Source of the DNA: Candidatus Desulfarcum epimagneticum
GTDB taxonomy: Bacteria; Desulfobacterota; Desulfobacteria; Desulfobacterales; CR-1
Direction: 5' to 3'
Assembly (NCBI GenBank): GCA_900659855.1
Contig: CAACVI010000001.1
Span: 363,179 to 427,178, forward strand
DNA: 64,000 nucleotides
Both the position numbers and the translations under genes were made by a program. The notes below the pieces were generated by a model. It saw only the letters and a list, made by a program, of their open reading frames with translations, made no database searches and had not been told where the DNA came from. Each line of letters begins with the position of its first letter. Within the stretch, counting starts at the first letter, position 1. Below, one piece after another: positions 8,862 through 20,282 of the stretch.

Positions 8862-9135
8862 TCAATTTTTTTTCGCTGTCTATACAGGCTTTGATGTGTC
8901 GGGATATGGAATCATCCGTCAGCAAATCCACTTTTCGGCCCAGCATATCTTCCAAATCCATTCTCATGCGAATAAATTTTAAACCAATCGAACTCGAATG
9001 GTCCAGCTCCACCAGGATGTCAATGTCGCTGTCTTTCCTGGATCGCCCTGTTTGACGGGAGCCGAAAAGATAGGCTTTTTGAACCGGTTTGTCCCTGAAA
9101 TAGTTGTTTATTTGATTGATATTTGCAATATCCAC
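8839..9135 (-). CDS. MNT-type minimal nucleotidyltransferase (orphan)
   Basis: 98 residues. The polymerase-beta-like nucleotidyltransferase signature is complete: YLFGSRQTGRSRKDSDIDILVEL (split here: GSRQTGR, then SDIDILV). Such MNT proteins usually work as antitoxins that modify a partner HEPN toxin, but no HEPN gene lies beside it. Start is GTG 9135 with AGAGG six bases upstream; no in-frame ATG fits. The region is AT-rich compared with the bam operon and adjoins the restriction-modification genes. Confidence 0.8.
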   Translation of the reverse strand: MDIANINQINNYFRDKPVQKAYLFGSRQTGRSRKDSDIDILVELDHSSSIGLKFIRMRMDLEDMLGRKVDLLTDDSISRHIKACIDSEKKLIYDRRNP

Positions 9136-9165
9136 ATCATGCCTCTTTTGTCTTCGGTCTATTTT

Positions 9166-9191
9166 GATTCAAGGATTTCTTCCGTCATATA
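9166..9191. repeat. Direct repeat, copy 2: 3'-end remnant of a second nucleotidyltransferase gene
   Basis: Matches 8836-8861 at 24 of 26 positions. Read on the minus strand in the matching frame it gives ...VYDGRNP-stop, like the end of the intact neighbour, with no recognisable gene body before it. Most simply it is the surviving tail of a tandem duplicate. Confidence 0.65.
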
Positions 9192-9286
9192 CCGACAAGC
9201 TCACCGGCTCGAAAAAGCGGAGTCAAACGGAGCTTTTGCGAATCCGGCGAAGCTTTTGATTCAGGCATTTTATCAACGGCGCCGAA

Positions 9287-10198
9287 TCATTGTTTCCTGT
9301 GAACATCATCATGACACACCGTGCAAAGAGTGATCAGATTTTCTTGTGTGTTTTCACCGCCTGACGCATGATGTCTGACATGGTGGAGTTCAAGATGACG
9401 CAGGTCTGAACGATTCCATTCATCATGAGACCAGCCGCAATTTTTACATTTATAGCCGTCTCTTCTCAGAACCCCTCTTTTCACGGGGTCCGGTATGCGG
9501 CGGTCGTGCTCAGGGCTTTGTCTGTCGGCTTCAAGAAGATAAACGCCCACATCCAAATCGAGGCGCCCGGTATTTCGGGTCACGACCGGCCATCCGTATT
9601 CGGCGCGCAATTCTCGCGCTCGTCTTGCCCATTCGGTTTTGTCTTTCGCGACATATCGCAATTCTTCGCCCGTCACTTTTTGGCCGACATTTTGACGCAG
9701 GAACTTCAGAATTTTGTCTCTTGCCGACAGGCTCTCCCGTCTGATTTCATTTGCCAAATGCCATCTATGGGCGGCGTCGCGGTCTTGCCGGGTTGACAAC
9801 ATCACATAATCGGATGGCCCCATTGTGGCGACATCCATATTTTTTATCGGGAATTCGTTTTCCTGATTCATTTGATTCGCCGTGACGCCGCTCACTATAA
9901 ACCAGCCGAATTGAACTTTTAATTCACGCACCCTGCGGGCATATTCCTGAATCCCGCCGACCACTAAAAGCTCATCGCCTTTAATAATCGTTTTTGGGTA
10001 TTTAAGAAAATAGAGCAAGATTCTATCTCTTGCGCTTCGCGCGATATCTCTTGGTATCAGGGATTTCCCAAGCTCTCTGAGCTGATGGAAACAAGGAACC
10101 AGGGCGAGGACTTTTTTCCGTAAATCATCCGATTTTAATTCATCCTCGAAGTGGATGATCAGGCGTTGAAGGTCTTTTCTTATTTCTTCCGGTTTCAT
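9287..10198 (-). CDS. HNH endonuclease, probable restriction enzyme of a type II system
   Basis: 303 residues. The C-terminal HNH domain is clear: RRDGYKCKNCGWS, LELHHVRHHASGG, ENTQENLITLCTVCHDDVH, with zinc cysteines and the His-Asn-His core. The N-terminal two thirds contain two similar helical segments (EYARRVRELKVQFGWFIVSG and EWARRARELRAEYGWPVVTR) that look like a tandem winged-helix DNA-reading module. It is the last gene of a tight minus-strand set with vsr and the C5-methyltransferase (gaps of 5 and 9 bp), so it is most likely the cognate restriction enzyme. Recognition site unknown. Confidence 0.82.
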   Translation of the reverse strand: MKPEEIRKDLQRLIIHFEDELKSDDLRKKVLALVPCFHQLRELGKSLIPRDIARSARDRILLYFLKYPKTIIKGDELLVVGGIQEYARRVRELKVQFGWFIVSGVTANQMNQENEFPIKNMDVATMGPSDYVMLSTRQDRDAAHRWHLANEIRRESLSARDKILKFLRQNVGQKVTGEELRYVAKDKTEWARRARELRAEYGWPVVTRNTGRLDLDVGVYLLEADRQSPEHDRRIPDPVKRGVLRRDGYKCKNCGWSHDEWNRSDLRHLELHHVRHHASGGENTQENLITLCTVCHDDVHRKQ

Positions 10199-10203
10199 AT
10201 CAT

Positions 10204-10620
10204 TCAGCTTTGCCTGTCCTTTAAAAAATCGCCAAGCTTTTGTTTTAATTTTTTTTCATTTTTAATTTCACAAGTCCAGATTATAAGCGGCTCCCAGCCC
10301 TTTTCATTCAATTCTTGAATATTTTTTTTATCCCGGCGAATGTTTTTGTTCAGTTTTTCGTTCCAGAATTCGCTGTTAGTGGCGGGTCTTTTTGAACGTT
10401 TGCAATTTTCATGGCCATGCCAAAAACAACCGTTCACAAAAATGACCTTTTTAAATTTTGGGAGCGTGATATCAGGATTTCCGGGAAGATCCTTTCTGTG
10501 AAGCCGAAAACGATATCCCATTTTATGCAGCATGGATCTTACAAGAATCTCAGGCTTTGTGTGTTTGCCCTTAATCTTTCCCATGATACGGCTTCTTTTT
10601 CGTTTATCGAAAACATCCAT
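10204..10620 (-). CDS. vsr: Vsr, very short patch repair endonuclease
   Basis: 138 residues with the Vsr family features: MDVFDKRKRSRIMGKIKGK at the start (R-x-MG-I), KPEILVRSMLHKMGYRFRLH, LPGNPDITLPKFKKVIFVNG (catalytic Asp region), CFWHGHENCKRSKRPATN (zinc and catalytic His) and the tail LIIWTCEIK. It nicks at T:G mismatches formed when 5-methylcytosine deaminates, protecting the methyltransferase target site. Placed between the methyltransferase and the HNH nuclease. Confidence 0.93.
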   Translation of the reverse strand: MDVFDKRKRSRIMGKIKGKHTKPEILVRSMLHKMGYRFRLHRKDLPGNPDITLPKFKKVIFVNGCFWHGHENCKRSKRPATNSEFWNEKLNKNIRRDKKNIQELNEKGWEPLIIWTCEIKNEKKLKQKLGDFLKDRQS

Positions 10621-10629
10621 CCGTCATAT

Positions 10630-11841
10630 TCAGGGTTTCAGTGATAATAATATACGCGCTATATCCGCCACGCGGGCCGCGAGCAAAGGTGGAACGGCGT
10701 TTCCGATTTGTTTTGCAATCTCTGTTTTCGATCCGGTGAAGTGAAATTCGTCGGGAAAACTCTGAAAACGCGCCGCTTCTCTGTGCGTGATCGGCCGGTG
10801 CTGTTCAGGATGCAGGTAACGTCCCTTCTCAGGTTTAAAAAATTCCGTCCGAATGGTATAAGCCGGCCGATCCCACCAAAGTCGTCCGAATAAGTCGGTC
10901 CCCCCCGTTTTTTTGCGTATCCAGCATTGGGGGGTCAATTCGGGAGCAAGTCTTTGCAAATCAAACCTGTTCATCCCCTGATCAGGTATGGTTCTATATC
11001 TTTTTTTGCTCAATTCAGTCGGGTTTCGACCGAAATGCAAGTCAAGGGGTGGAGAAATATCCTTTATTTCAGTCCCTTCAGGATGGGGCAAATCCCCGAT
11101 GGCGTCTTTTACCGTTCTCCATTCCTCAAAATCAGAAATGTATGTTTCATGATTATCAAACAGGGACAATTGAGATGGGTCGTGATGATTCTTATGATGT
11201 GTTTTTCTTGGAGGGAACAAAACGGAAGGGTCCGCAAATTTACATCCGATAATGAAGGCTCTCATACGGGTTTGAGGAACGCCAAAGTCCGCCGCAAGCA
11301 ATTTGTCTTGAGTGACTTTAAACCCAAGCGACTTCGCGGCTTTGACGATTTCAGCATGCTCGAAGGTCCCCAGCAGGTGGGGAACATTCTCCATCACAAA
11401 CATTGACGCCCCCGAACGATCCACAATTTCTAAAAACGGCCTCCACAATTCTTTTCTCGAATCATTTTTCCTGTTTTTATTTAAAAGGCTGAATCCCTGG
11501 CATGGCGGGCCTCCGATCACAATGTCCGCATCAGGGACCACAAAATTCGGATCGTTCAAAATATCGGCAATATCGCCCAAAACACAATGAGGCCCAAAAT
11601 TTTTATTGTATGTGTCCACGCAATATTGATTAAAATCGTTGGCCCAAACCGATTCAAAAGGCTGGCTGAATTTCTCTGAAAAACCTAAAGACATGCCGCC
11701 CGCTCCTGAAAACAAGTCAATTAAGCGGTGTTTTTTTGCCTGATTGTCTAATTTTCCGGCACAACGGGCCTGATAAGTCGCCTCATCTTCTTTAAGAAGA
11801 TAGTCTCTGTCAACGTTTAGTATGTTATCCGTGAGATACAT
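10630..11841 (-). CDS. DNA (cytosine-5-)-methyltransferase of the type II R-M system
   Basis: 403 residues with the ordered C5-methyltransferase motifs: LIDLFSGAGGMSLGF (AdoMet binding, near residue 40), PDADIVIGGPPCQGFSLL with the catalytic Cys, MFVMENVPHLL, and C-terminal QIGNAVPPLLA. The short, single target-recognition region suggests one sequence specificity. A 5-methylcytosine product agrees with the adjacent vsr. An AT-rich upstream region contains a TATAAT-like -10 but no clear -35. Confidence 0.93.
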   Translation of the reverse strand: MYLTDNILNVDRDYLLKEDEATYQARCAGKLDNQAKKHRLIDLFSGAGGMSLGFSEKFSQPFESVWANDFNQYCVDTYNKNFGPHCVLGDIADILNDPNFVVPDADIVIGGPPCQGFSLLNKNRKNDSRKELWRPFLEIVDRSGASMFVMENVPHLLGTFEHAEIVKAAKSLGFKVTQDKLLAADFGVPQTRMRAFIIGCKFADPSVLFPPRKTHHKNHHDPSQLSLFDNHETYISDFEEWRTVKDAIGDLPHPEGTEIKDISPPLDLHFGRNPTELSKKRYRTIPDQGMNRFDLQRLAPELTPQCWIRKKTGGTDLFGRLWWDRPAYTIRTEFFKPEKGRYLHPEQHRPITHREAARFQSFPDEFHFTGSKTEIAKQIGNAVPPLLAARVADIARILLSLKP

Positions 11842-11985
11842 GGAATGCTTTCAAATCCCGGCGCTTCATTGTTTTTAATATCCATATTATATTTTTTTTG
11901 AAGTCTTGAAACCTTGCGAATCCTGTCGGGGCGTCACTATACCAGATCATACGGTTTATCGCAAATCAATGCCCCCCCCGGTCTT

Positions 11986-13740
11986 TTAATCCCCGACTTC
12001 AGAGGCATGCGCCGGCTCCCACCCATGATATATCAGGGCCAGTTTTTTCAGCTCATATCCCCCGGATATTTTTTTCAGGCGGTCATCGTCCGAGTATTTT
12101 TGAAGCTGGGCCGCGGCCTCTTTTATTTTTTCCTGAAGCGTCTGGTCGCTGAATTCCCCCCGGGGGATGTATTTCAGCTCAATCAGGTAGCCGAAGCGCA
12201 TGTCGGGGAACTTGGCCAGGAAGGGCTCCAGAAACAGGTCCGCGTATCCTTTCTTCATTTCGCGCTCGGTCCATGTGATGTAGTAGTCGGTCATGGAAAG
12301 ATAGGCCGGCATGAATATCTGAACGGCCCGCTCGCCCTCCAGATAGTCCCTGACGGACGTCTGTTTTTCGATGGCGTCGGCGATGAAGTCGAACACGGGC
12401 CGCCACCGGCCCTCGTACACCATGTCGTCCATCAGATCGGCGAACGCCCACAGGTCGATCCCGAAGACCCCGGAATCGCTCATGGCCTCCCGGAAGTATT
12501 CATACATGATCATTTTTACCGTCTGATTGGGAATGGACAGGGTCTGCCGGGGGCCTTTGGAGCTGTCAATGGTCAAAAGTCCGAAATAGTACAGCAGGGA
12601 GACGAAATTGTTTTGGTCGGTCAAACGCTCCAGGGGAAAGCTCGGCTGTATTTTGCAGGCGATAAAGCCGTCTTCCAGGATCCGCTTGAGCCTTGAAAAA
12701 TTGCCGTTGAGCCGCCGGTCCGCCATCATCATGTGGCGCAGTTTCCGGTAGTCGATCTTGATGTTGGGGTCCGCCATGTTCAGGGGAAGCTGTTTGCCGG
12801 CCCGAAGCTCTTTGATAAAATAAAGAACCATGTCGGGATTAAACACCCGGTTTTCGGCGCCGGGGGAAAAGCGGTAACGGCCGTGCCATTTTTTCATGAT
12901 GTCAAGGAAAAAGGACACATCGCCGTCCAGGCCCAAATCCGCCAGGTAATAGGACAGCATGTCGGCCGCCTCTTTTTCCGAAAACCCGGCCAGCTCATTG
13001 AAAAGGGGATTGAGGCTGATATTGTCCCCGATGTTCATGCCGCTGGTCACGTCGTCCATGGCGATGGGGGAGACCCCGGTGACAAAGAGTCTGTCGATCC
13101 CCGAGCCTTTGTCGGATGTGGCGGTTTTGAGCATGTTGAAAAAAAATCTGAAAAACCCCTCGCCGTGGGTCAGCTTTTCATAGGCGCCGCTTCCGGAGCC
13201 GGTGAGAACCGTGTTGGCGAAGTTGTCGTATTCATCGACGAAAAGATAAATCTTTAGTTTTTTCCGGGCCGCGAAGATGAAAATTCGCCTCAGGCGGCCC
13301 TCGGCGCCGGGGGCGTTTGCGATTTCCCTTCGGGCGTTTTCATCGAAAAACGCATGGTAGCGCTCCAGGAAGTCATCGGCCACGGCTTTTCCCAGGTCTT
13401 CAAACGAGGCCTCCACATGCCGGATGTCGGGATTGACCCCGGCGAAATTAAAGGACATGATCAGGTAGGAATGCCTCTCCGGGGTGGGATGGTCAAAGAT
13501 GTAGGCGCCCTTGAAGAGGGTTTCAAAATCGTCTTTGTCATTGATGTCGTAGTAATATTGCAGGGTGGACATCCACAGCGATTTCCCGAATCTCCTGGGC
13601 CGGACGAAAAAAACGTAGCGGCCGGCTGATTCCAGAACAGGGATGAACCGTGTTTTGTCCACGTAGTACATGCGGTTTTTTCGGATGGAGGCGAATTCCG
13701 CCACTCCGTAGGGAATTTTCCGGATCGAATGATTCATCAT
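11986..13740 (-). CDS. AAA-ATPase-like / PD-(D/E)XK nuclease family protein, copy 1
   Basis: 584 residues. N-terminal half is the AAA-ATPase-like domain of the PF09820 type: KIPYGVAEFASIRK, YYVDKTRFIPVLE, FFVRPRRFGKSLWMS (phosphate-binding region) and YLFVDEYDNFANTVL (Walker B like). The C-terminal quarter has the PDDEXK_9-type nuclease fold (FGYLIELKYIPRGE, where E-x-K is the core). These proteins are common, often many per genome, in anaerobes and have no settled function; a defence or mobile-element role is only suggested. Start uses one of two adjacent ATGs. A divergent paralogue is at 45896. Confidence 0.8.
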   Translation of the reverse strand: MMNHSIRKIPYGVAEFASIRKNRMYYVDKTRFIPVLESAGRYVFFVRPRRFGKSLWMSTLQYYYDINDKDDFETLFKGAYIFDHPTPERHSYLIMSFNFAGVNPDIRHVEASFEDLGKAVADDFLERYHAFFDENARREIANAPGAEGRLRRIFIFAARKKLKIYLFVDEYDNFANTVLTGSGSGAYEKLTHGEGFFRFFFNMLKTATSDKGSGIDRLFVTGVSPIAMDDVTSGMNIGDNISLNPLFNELAGFSEKEAADMLSYYLADLGLDGDVSFFLDIMKKWHGRYRFSPGAENRVFNPDMVLYFIKELRAGKQLPLNMADPNIKIDYRKLRHMMMADRRLNGNFSRLKRILEDGFIACKIQPSFPLERLTDQNNFVSLLYYFGLLTIDSSKGPRQTLSIPNQTVKMIMYEYFREAMSDSGVFGIDLWAFADLMDDMVYEGRWRPVFDFIADAIEKQTSVRDYLEGERAVQIFMPAYLSMTDYYITWTEREMKKGYADLFLEPFLAKFPDMRFGYLIELKYIPRGEFSDQTLQEKIKEAAAQLQKYSDDDRLKKISGGYELKKLALIYHGWEPAHASEVGD

Positions 13741-13763
13741 GGGCCGCCTTGTTTTTTTGGGGT

Positions 13764-14828
13764 CTATGGGCCGGATGACGGCGAGGCCGCGGCCCGGTCC
13801 AAAAACGCCTCCAGCTCACCCAGGGAAACCGGCCGGATTTCGGCGCGGCCGATGTCTTTGAGCAAAACGAAATCAATGGCGTGGCGCGTTCGCTTTTTGT
13901 CTTTGCCGATGGCGTCTAAAACCGCCTGTTTGTTGTTTATACCCGCTTCTATAACAGGGTTTGAGGGAAGTTTCAATCGATTCAGCAGGGCGAGCAGGCG
14001 GTCCCGGGCGTTTGGGGCCAGAAGCCCTTTTTCCACGGAGAGCGCCGCCGCCAGGGCCATGCCCATGGCCACGGCCCGGCCGTGGGAGATTTCCAGGGTT
14101 TTTTCCAGCGCGTGGCCGAAGGTGTGGCCGAAGTTGAGTTTTTTTCGCTCGTGTCCCTCGCCGGGGTCGCGGTTCACAATGGCGGTTTTGATGGCGGCGG
14201 AATCGCGGACCAGGGTTTTGAGCGCGTCCATGTCGAGAGCCGTGATGTCATCGCAATGGGTTTCGATGAAGGAAAAATGGGCCGGATCCATGATGGCGGC
14301 GTGCTTGACCGCCTCGGCCATGCCGCAGGCCATCTCCTCTGGGGGAAGGGTTTTGAGAAAGGCGGGGTCGGATATCACGAACCCGGGCTGTCTGAAAACG
14401 CCCACAAGGTTTTTGTACCCTTCGAAATTCACCCCGTTTTTGCCCCCGATGGCGGCGTCCACCTGGGCCAGAAGGGTGGTGGGCGCCAGCCCGAAGCCCA
14501 GTCCCCGAAGATAGGTGGAGGCCGCGAAGCCGGCGATGTCGCACACGATGCCGCCGCCCACGCCCACGATGAAGGAATGGCGGCCGGCCCCCAGGCGCTT
14601 GAGCGCGTCGTACACATCGCGGACGGTCTCAAGGGTTTTGGCGGCCTCGCCCCGGCCGATCCGGATGACCGGGGCCGGGGGAAAGATGTCCCGGTAAAGT
14701 TCCCACACCCGGTCATCGGTGATGATCACGGCGTCTTTAAGGGGCGCGAGCCCTTCCAGCGTCTCAAACGGGGCGCCCGGGCAGACGAGGCAGTCCCCAA
14801 AGGGGCTTTGGATGGAGATGGTTTTCAT
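13764..14828 (-). CDS. aroB: 3-dehydroquinate synthase
   Basis: 354 residues. Second step of the shikimate pathway, turning DAHP into 3-dehydroquinate with NAD and a divalent metal. Seen: VGVGGGIVCDIAGFAAST (NAD binding), PTTLLAQVDAAIGGKNGVNF, ACGMAEAVKHA, and metal-site LNFGHTFGHALE. Length matches the family. Start ATG 14828 has AAGGAT upstream. The region before the start carries one copy of the dispersed palindromic element. Confidence 0.95.
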   Translation of the reverse strand: MKTISIQSPFGDCLVCPGAPFETLEGLAPLKDAVIITDDRVWELYRDIFPPAPVIRIGRGEAAKTLETVRDVYDALKRLGAGRHSFIVGVGGGIVCDIAGFAASTYLRGLGFGLAPTTLLAQVDAAIGGKNGVNFEGYKNLVGVFRQPGFVISDPAFLKTLPPEEMACGMAEAVKHAAIMDPAHFSFIETHCDDITALDMDALKTLVRDSAAIKTAIVNRDPGEGHERKKLNFGHTFGHALEKTLEISHGRAVAMGMALAAALSVEKGLLAPNARDRLLALLNRLKLPSNPVIEAGINNKQAVLDAIGKDKKRTRHAIDFVLLKDIGRAEIRPVSLGELEAFLDRAAASPSSGP

Positions 14829-14852
14829 CTGATGATCCTTCTTTTGAACGGG

Positions 14853-14969
14853 GCCTTAGAAAATTCGATATGCAAGGCGCGGCGGTTTTTTGAGAGAGAG
14901 GCCATACTTATAAGTATGCCGAACGAACAAAAAAAGCGACGCAACGCGGCAGATCGGATTTTCTAAGGC
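14853..14969. repeat. Dispersed palindromic element, full copy A
   Basis: About 117 bp with perfect 12-bp ends (GCCTTAGAAAAT and its complement) and an inner part that folds back on itself around ATACTTATAAGTAT. Its core closely matches copies at 20157-20282 (opposite orientation) and 54834-54950. It includes the stop codon of the siroheme gene and separates it from aroB. It has no coding potential. Confidence 0.85.
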
Positions 14970-15625
14970 TCCGTCATCAAAGACTCCCACTCATACCCCT
15001 CCCCCAGAACCTCTTTAAGCAGGGCGTTGACGGCCGGGATGTCGTTTCGTCGAAGCATGTCCGGAAGCCCGCCGGATATCAGGCGGTTAAACAGGGGCTT
15101 GTGGGCCTCGGGCTCATGGGCCTGGCTCAGCAGTTTTTTCCGGACCGCGCCCATCAGCTCCAGGAACGCGGCGGTCTCGTCCCCCACGGTTTTTTCCATC
15201 TCCTCTTTCAGATGCCGGGCAAAGGCCGGGCTTTTGCCGGACGTGGAGATGGAGATGATGAGGTCCCCTTTTTTGACAATGGCGGGAAGGATGAAATCGC
15301 AAAGCTCCGGCCGGTCGGCGATGTTGCAAAGGATGCCGCGCCCGGAGGCGTCGGCGTGGATTTTCCGGTTCAAATCCTCGTGGTCGGTGGCGCCCATGAC
15401 CAAAAAAACGCCGTTCAGGTCCGATTCCCGGTAGGGCCGTTTTTTCAAGACAAGGAGATGGTTTTGGGCCATGTCCGCGATTTTTTCGCGCGCGTCCGGG
15501 CTCACCACCGTCACCCTTGCCCCGCATTCCAGAAGGGTGGCGGCCTTTCGCGCGCCCACGGAGCCGCCGCCGACCACCAGGCAGCGCCGGTCTTTGACAT
15601 TGAGCTGAATGGGATAGTATTTCAC
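14963..15625 (-). CDS. Precorrin-2 dehydrogenase / sirohydrochlorin ferrochelatase (CysG N-domain type)
   Basis: 220 residues, Met8/CysG N-terminal family: YYPIQLNVKDRRCLVVGGGSVGARKA (split: LVVGGGSVGARKA is the NAD-binding loop), VFLVMGATDH, and ISISTSGKSPAFARHLKEE. It converts precorrin-2 to sirohydrochlorin and can insert iron, a step toward siroheme for sulfite reductase. The GTG start at 15625 overlaps the stop of the upstream hydrolase gene (GTGA), so the two are translationally coupled. A longer upstream opening exists but lacks family sequence. The stop codon is inside palindromic element A. Confidence 0.88.
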   Translation of the reverse strand: MKYYPIQLNVKDRRCLVVGGGSVGARKAATLLECGARVTVVSPDAREKIADMAQNHLLVLKKRPYRESDLNGVFLVMGATDHEDLNRKIHADASGRGILCNIADRPELCDFILPAIVKKGDLIISISTSGKSPAFARHLKEEMEKTVGDETAAFLELMGAVRKKLLSQAHEPEAHKPLFNRLISGGLPDMLRRNDIPAVNALLKEVLGEGYEWESLMTEP

Positions 15626-16401
15626 AACTCGATCCTCATCAGGTCCCGGGCCATGATCAGGTCTCCGCCAAAGGTTTTTCGGGCCTGGCCCTCCGGGTCG
15701 GCCTGAAGGCATTCGGGATAAAAATGGGTCAAAATCAGCCGCTTGAGGCCGGCTTTTCGGGCGATCTCCCCGGCCAGGGAAGGGGTCAGGTGGCCGTCCA
15801 CTTTCAGATCGTCGGGCATGGCCGATTCGCACACCAGGACATCGGCGTTTTTCGAAAGGGCCATGACGTTTTCGCTTTCGTCGGTGTCCCCGGAATAGAC
15901 CAGGGATTTTCCCGCCGCGTCCGTGATTTTAAACGCCGCGCTTTCCGGCCGGTGATTTGCGGGCGCCCATTCCAGGACGAAGTCGGGAAACGCCATGCGC
16001 CGGGGCCCCGGGCCGTCGAGGTCCAGCTCCATGAGCCTGAAAAAATCAGGGTCCGGCGCCATCCAGTCTCCCCAGGCCCGCTGAAGGCGGCCGAAAAAGG
16101 TCTCAAGCCCCTTCCCGGCGATGACGGACAGGGGTTTGGAGCGTTTTTTGAAATCGGGATATTTGAGCGCGAACAGAAACGGGACCAGCTCGGCGCAGTG
16201 GTCGGGATGAAAATGGCTTAAGAAAATGTGGGTGATTTCGTGGATGGCGACCCCGTCCTCCAGAAGGCGGCGCATGATCCCGGGGCCTAAGTCGAAAAGA
16301 ATTTTCGACTCCCCGGTCTTTGCCAGAACGCAGCAGGCGGCCCGCTCCAGGGAGGGAACGCAGGTTCCGGATCCCAGTATGGAGATGGCGGTTTTTTTCA
16401 T
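15622..16401 (-). CDS. RNase Z-like metallo-beta-lactamase-fold hydrolase
   Basis: 259 residues. The metal motif LSHFHPDHCAEL (HxHxDH), a second site YSGDTDESEN and the final LILTHFYPE mark an ElaC/RNase Z-like member. It lacks the long exosite arm expected for tRNA-processing RNase Z, so a different substrate is possible. It overlaps the siroheme gene by 4 bp and follows the DHH gene by 10 bp, forming one minus-strand unit. Confidence 0.8.
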   Translation of the reverse strand: MKKTAISILGSGTCVPSLERAACCVLAKTGESKILFDLGPGIMRRLLEDGVAIHEITHIFLSHFHPDHCAELVPFLFALKYPDFKKRSKPLSVIAGKGLETFFGRLQRAWGDWMAPDPDFFRLMELDLDGPGPRRMAFPDFVLEWAPANHRPESAAFKITDAAGKSLVYSGDTDESENVMALSKNADVLVCESAMPDDLKVDGHLTPSLAGEIARKAGLKRLILTHFYPECLQADPEGQARKTFGGDLIMARDLMRIEL

Positions 16402-16411
16402 GCCTTCATGA

Positions 16412-17401
16412 TCACTTTTTTCCCGCTTTCTTGGTCACCCTGCTCTTAATCCACTGCTGGACTTTTTTTTCGGTCTCCCCGTTGAACAGGCCGGTCAGCT
16501 CGGCAAGGGGGATCTCGGCCCGGGCCATGTTTTTATGCCCCCCGGCGTAGCCAAGGTCGCCGAAGCTTTCCTGGGCCACCTTGCCGGCGTCCCGCCGGAT
16601 TCCGTCGTTTCTCAAAATGATGACGAGTTTTTTCTGATAAACCCCTGAGACAATGCTCCAGTTGATGGAGTCGATTTTCATGAAAAAATCCGCCGCCAGA
16701 ACGCATATGTCGGGATTGGTCACCCGCCCCAGGTGGGCGAAGACCCTGCCCTTGGTTCTTTGCATGACCTGAAGGGCGATTTTGAAGTATTTGAGAAAAT
16801 CCAGCTTCATCTCAGCCTGCTCGATGCGTTTGGACAGGTGGATGTTGACGTGTCTGAAAAGGTATTGAAAGGCCCGGACATCTTCGATGAACGCTTTCCC
16901 GGCGAAATTATTGGTGTCGGTTTTAATGGCGTGGAAAAGGCCCGTGGCCAGCTTGGCCGCCGGCTTGATTTTGGCGGTCTTGATGTATTCGGTCATGATG
17001 CTGGCCGTGGCGCCGTATTTGGGCCGGATGTCCACAAAGGGCGCCTCCGGGCCGGTGTCGGGGTGGTGGTCGATGATCACGTCAAAGGAGAATTTTTCAA
17101 AGATTTCTTTGTGACCGGGCTGGGAGTCCACCAGGGCGAACCTGGTGTATTTTTCTTTGTCTATTTTTCCGATGGGGGTGAGCTTAAGCCCCAAAAGCCG
17201 GACCATGGCCAGGTTGTCGGGACGCTTGATGGCGTTGATATTGGAGATGGCCACATGGGCGGTCTTTCTCCACAGGAGCCTTTTGAGCGCCATGGCGCTG
17301 GCCAGGGCGTCCGGGTCGGCGTCAATGAGGATCAGCACATGGTCGTCCCATGAGAAAAGCTGGTAAAAATCATCCAGTTTTTTGCGATTGGTTTTGGACA
17401 T
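16412..17401 (-). CDS. DHH-family phosphoesterase
   Basis: 329 residues. Motifs: LILIDADPDALASAMALKRL near residue 25 (DxD), VDSQPGHK, and IIDHHPDTG (DHH), then a DHHA1 domain ending GYAGGHKNMARAEIP. NrnA/RecJ relatives degrade short oligonucleotides or cyclic dinucleotide products; which applies here cannot be read from sequence. Its start lies 40 bp after the clpB terminator hairpin. Confidence 0.85.
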   Translation of the reverse strand: MSKTNRKKLDDFYQLFSWDDHVLILIDADPDALASAMALKRLLWRKTAHVAISNINAIKRPDNLAMVRLLGLKLTPIGKIDKEKYTRFALVDSQPGHKEIFEKFSFDVIIDHHPDTGPEAPFVDIRPKYGATASIMTEYIKTAKIKPAAKLATGLFHAIKTDTNNFAGKAFIEDVRAFQYLFRHVNIHLSKRIEQAEMKLDFLKYFKIALQVMQRTKGRVFAHLGRVTNPDICVLAADFFMKIDSINWSIVSGVYQKKLVIILRNDGIRRDAGKVAQESFGDLGYAGGHKNMARAEIPLAELTGLFNGETEKKVQQWIKSRVTKKAGKK

Positions 17402-17440
17402 CTGATTGTGTGTGTTTCGGTTTTTCCTTAAAAAAAGCCC

Positions 17441-17475
17441 AAAAAAAAAGATTCGATCTTAAAGAATCTTTTTTT
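17441..17475. terminator. A/T-flanked hairpin terminator after clpB
   Basis: AAAAAAGATTC pairs with GAATCTTTTTT around a short loop. It is symmetrical and could act on either strand; by position it ends the minus-strand clpB transcript. Confidence 0.75.
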
Positions 17476-17551
17476 CGGGGGGAATGGCCGCAACTTTTAC
17501 TTTTATCGGGTTTTTCCCCCCGTGTCAAGCTTCAATGTCGGACAAAACGCG

Positions 17552-20140
<2,589 letters not shown>

Positions 20141-20156
20141 CGCGCTCTCCTTATTC

Positions 20157-20282
20157 GACGACATCGTAAAAAATCCGATCTGCTGCGTTCCAGTGGTTTT
20201 TTGTTCCTTCGGCATACTGTATGTATGGCCTCAGTCTCAAAAAACCACCGCGCCTTGCATATCGAATTTTTACGATGTCGTC
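20157..20282. repeat. Dispersed palindromic element, full copy B
   Basis: 126 bp with near-perfect 16-17 bp inverted ends (GACGACATCGTAAAAA) and inner arms GATCTGCTGCG... and ...GCGCCTTGCATATCGA. Same core as copy A in reverse. Beyond its right end, CCGATCTATTTTTTACGAG (20282-20303) is shared with partial copies at 31856 and 45741, so the family is longer on one side. It lies between the divergent clpB and tRNA-Leu/tig units. The rest of 20283-20460 shows no gene. Confidence 0.85.
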
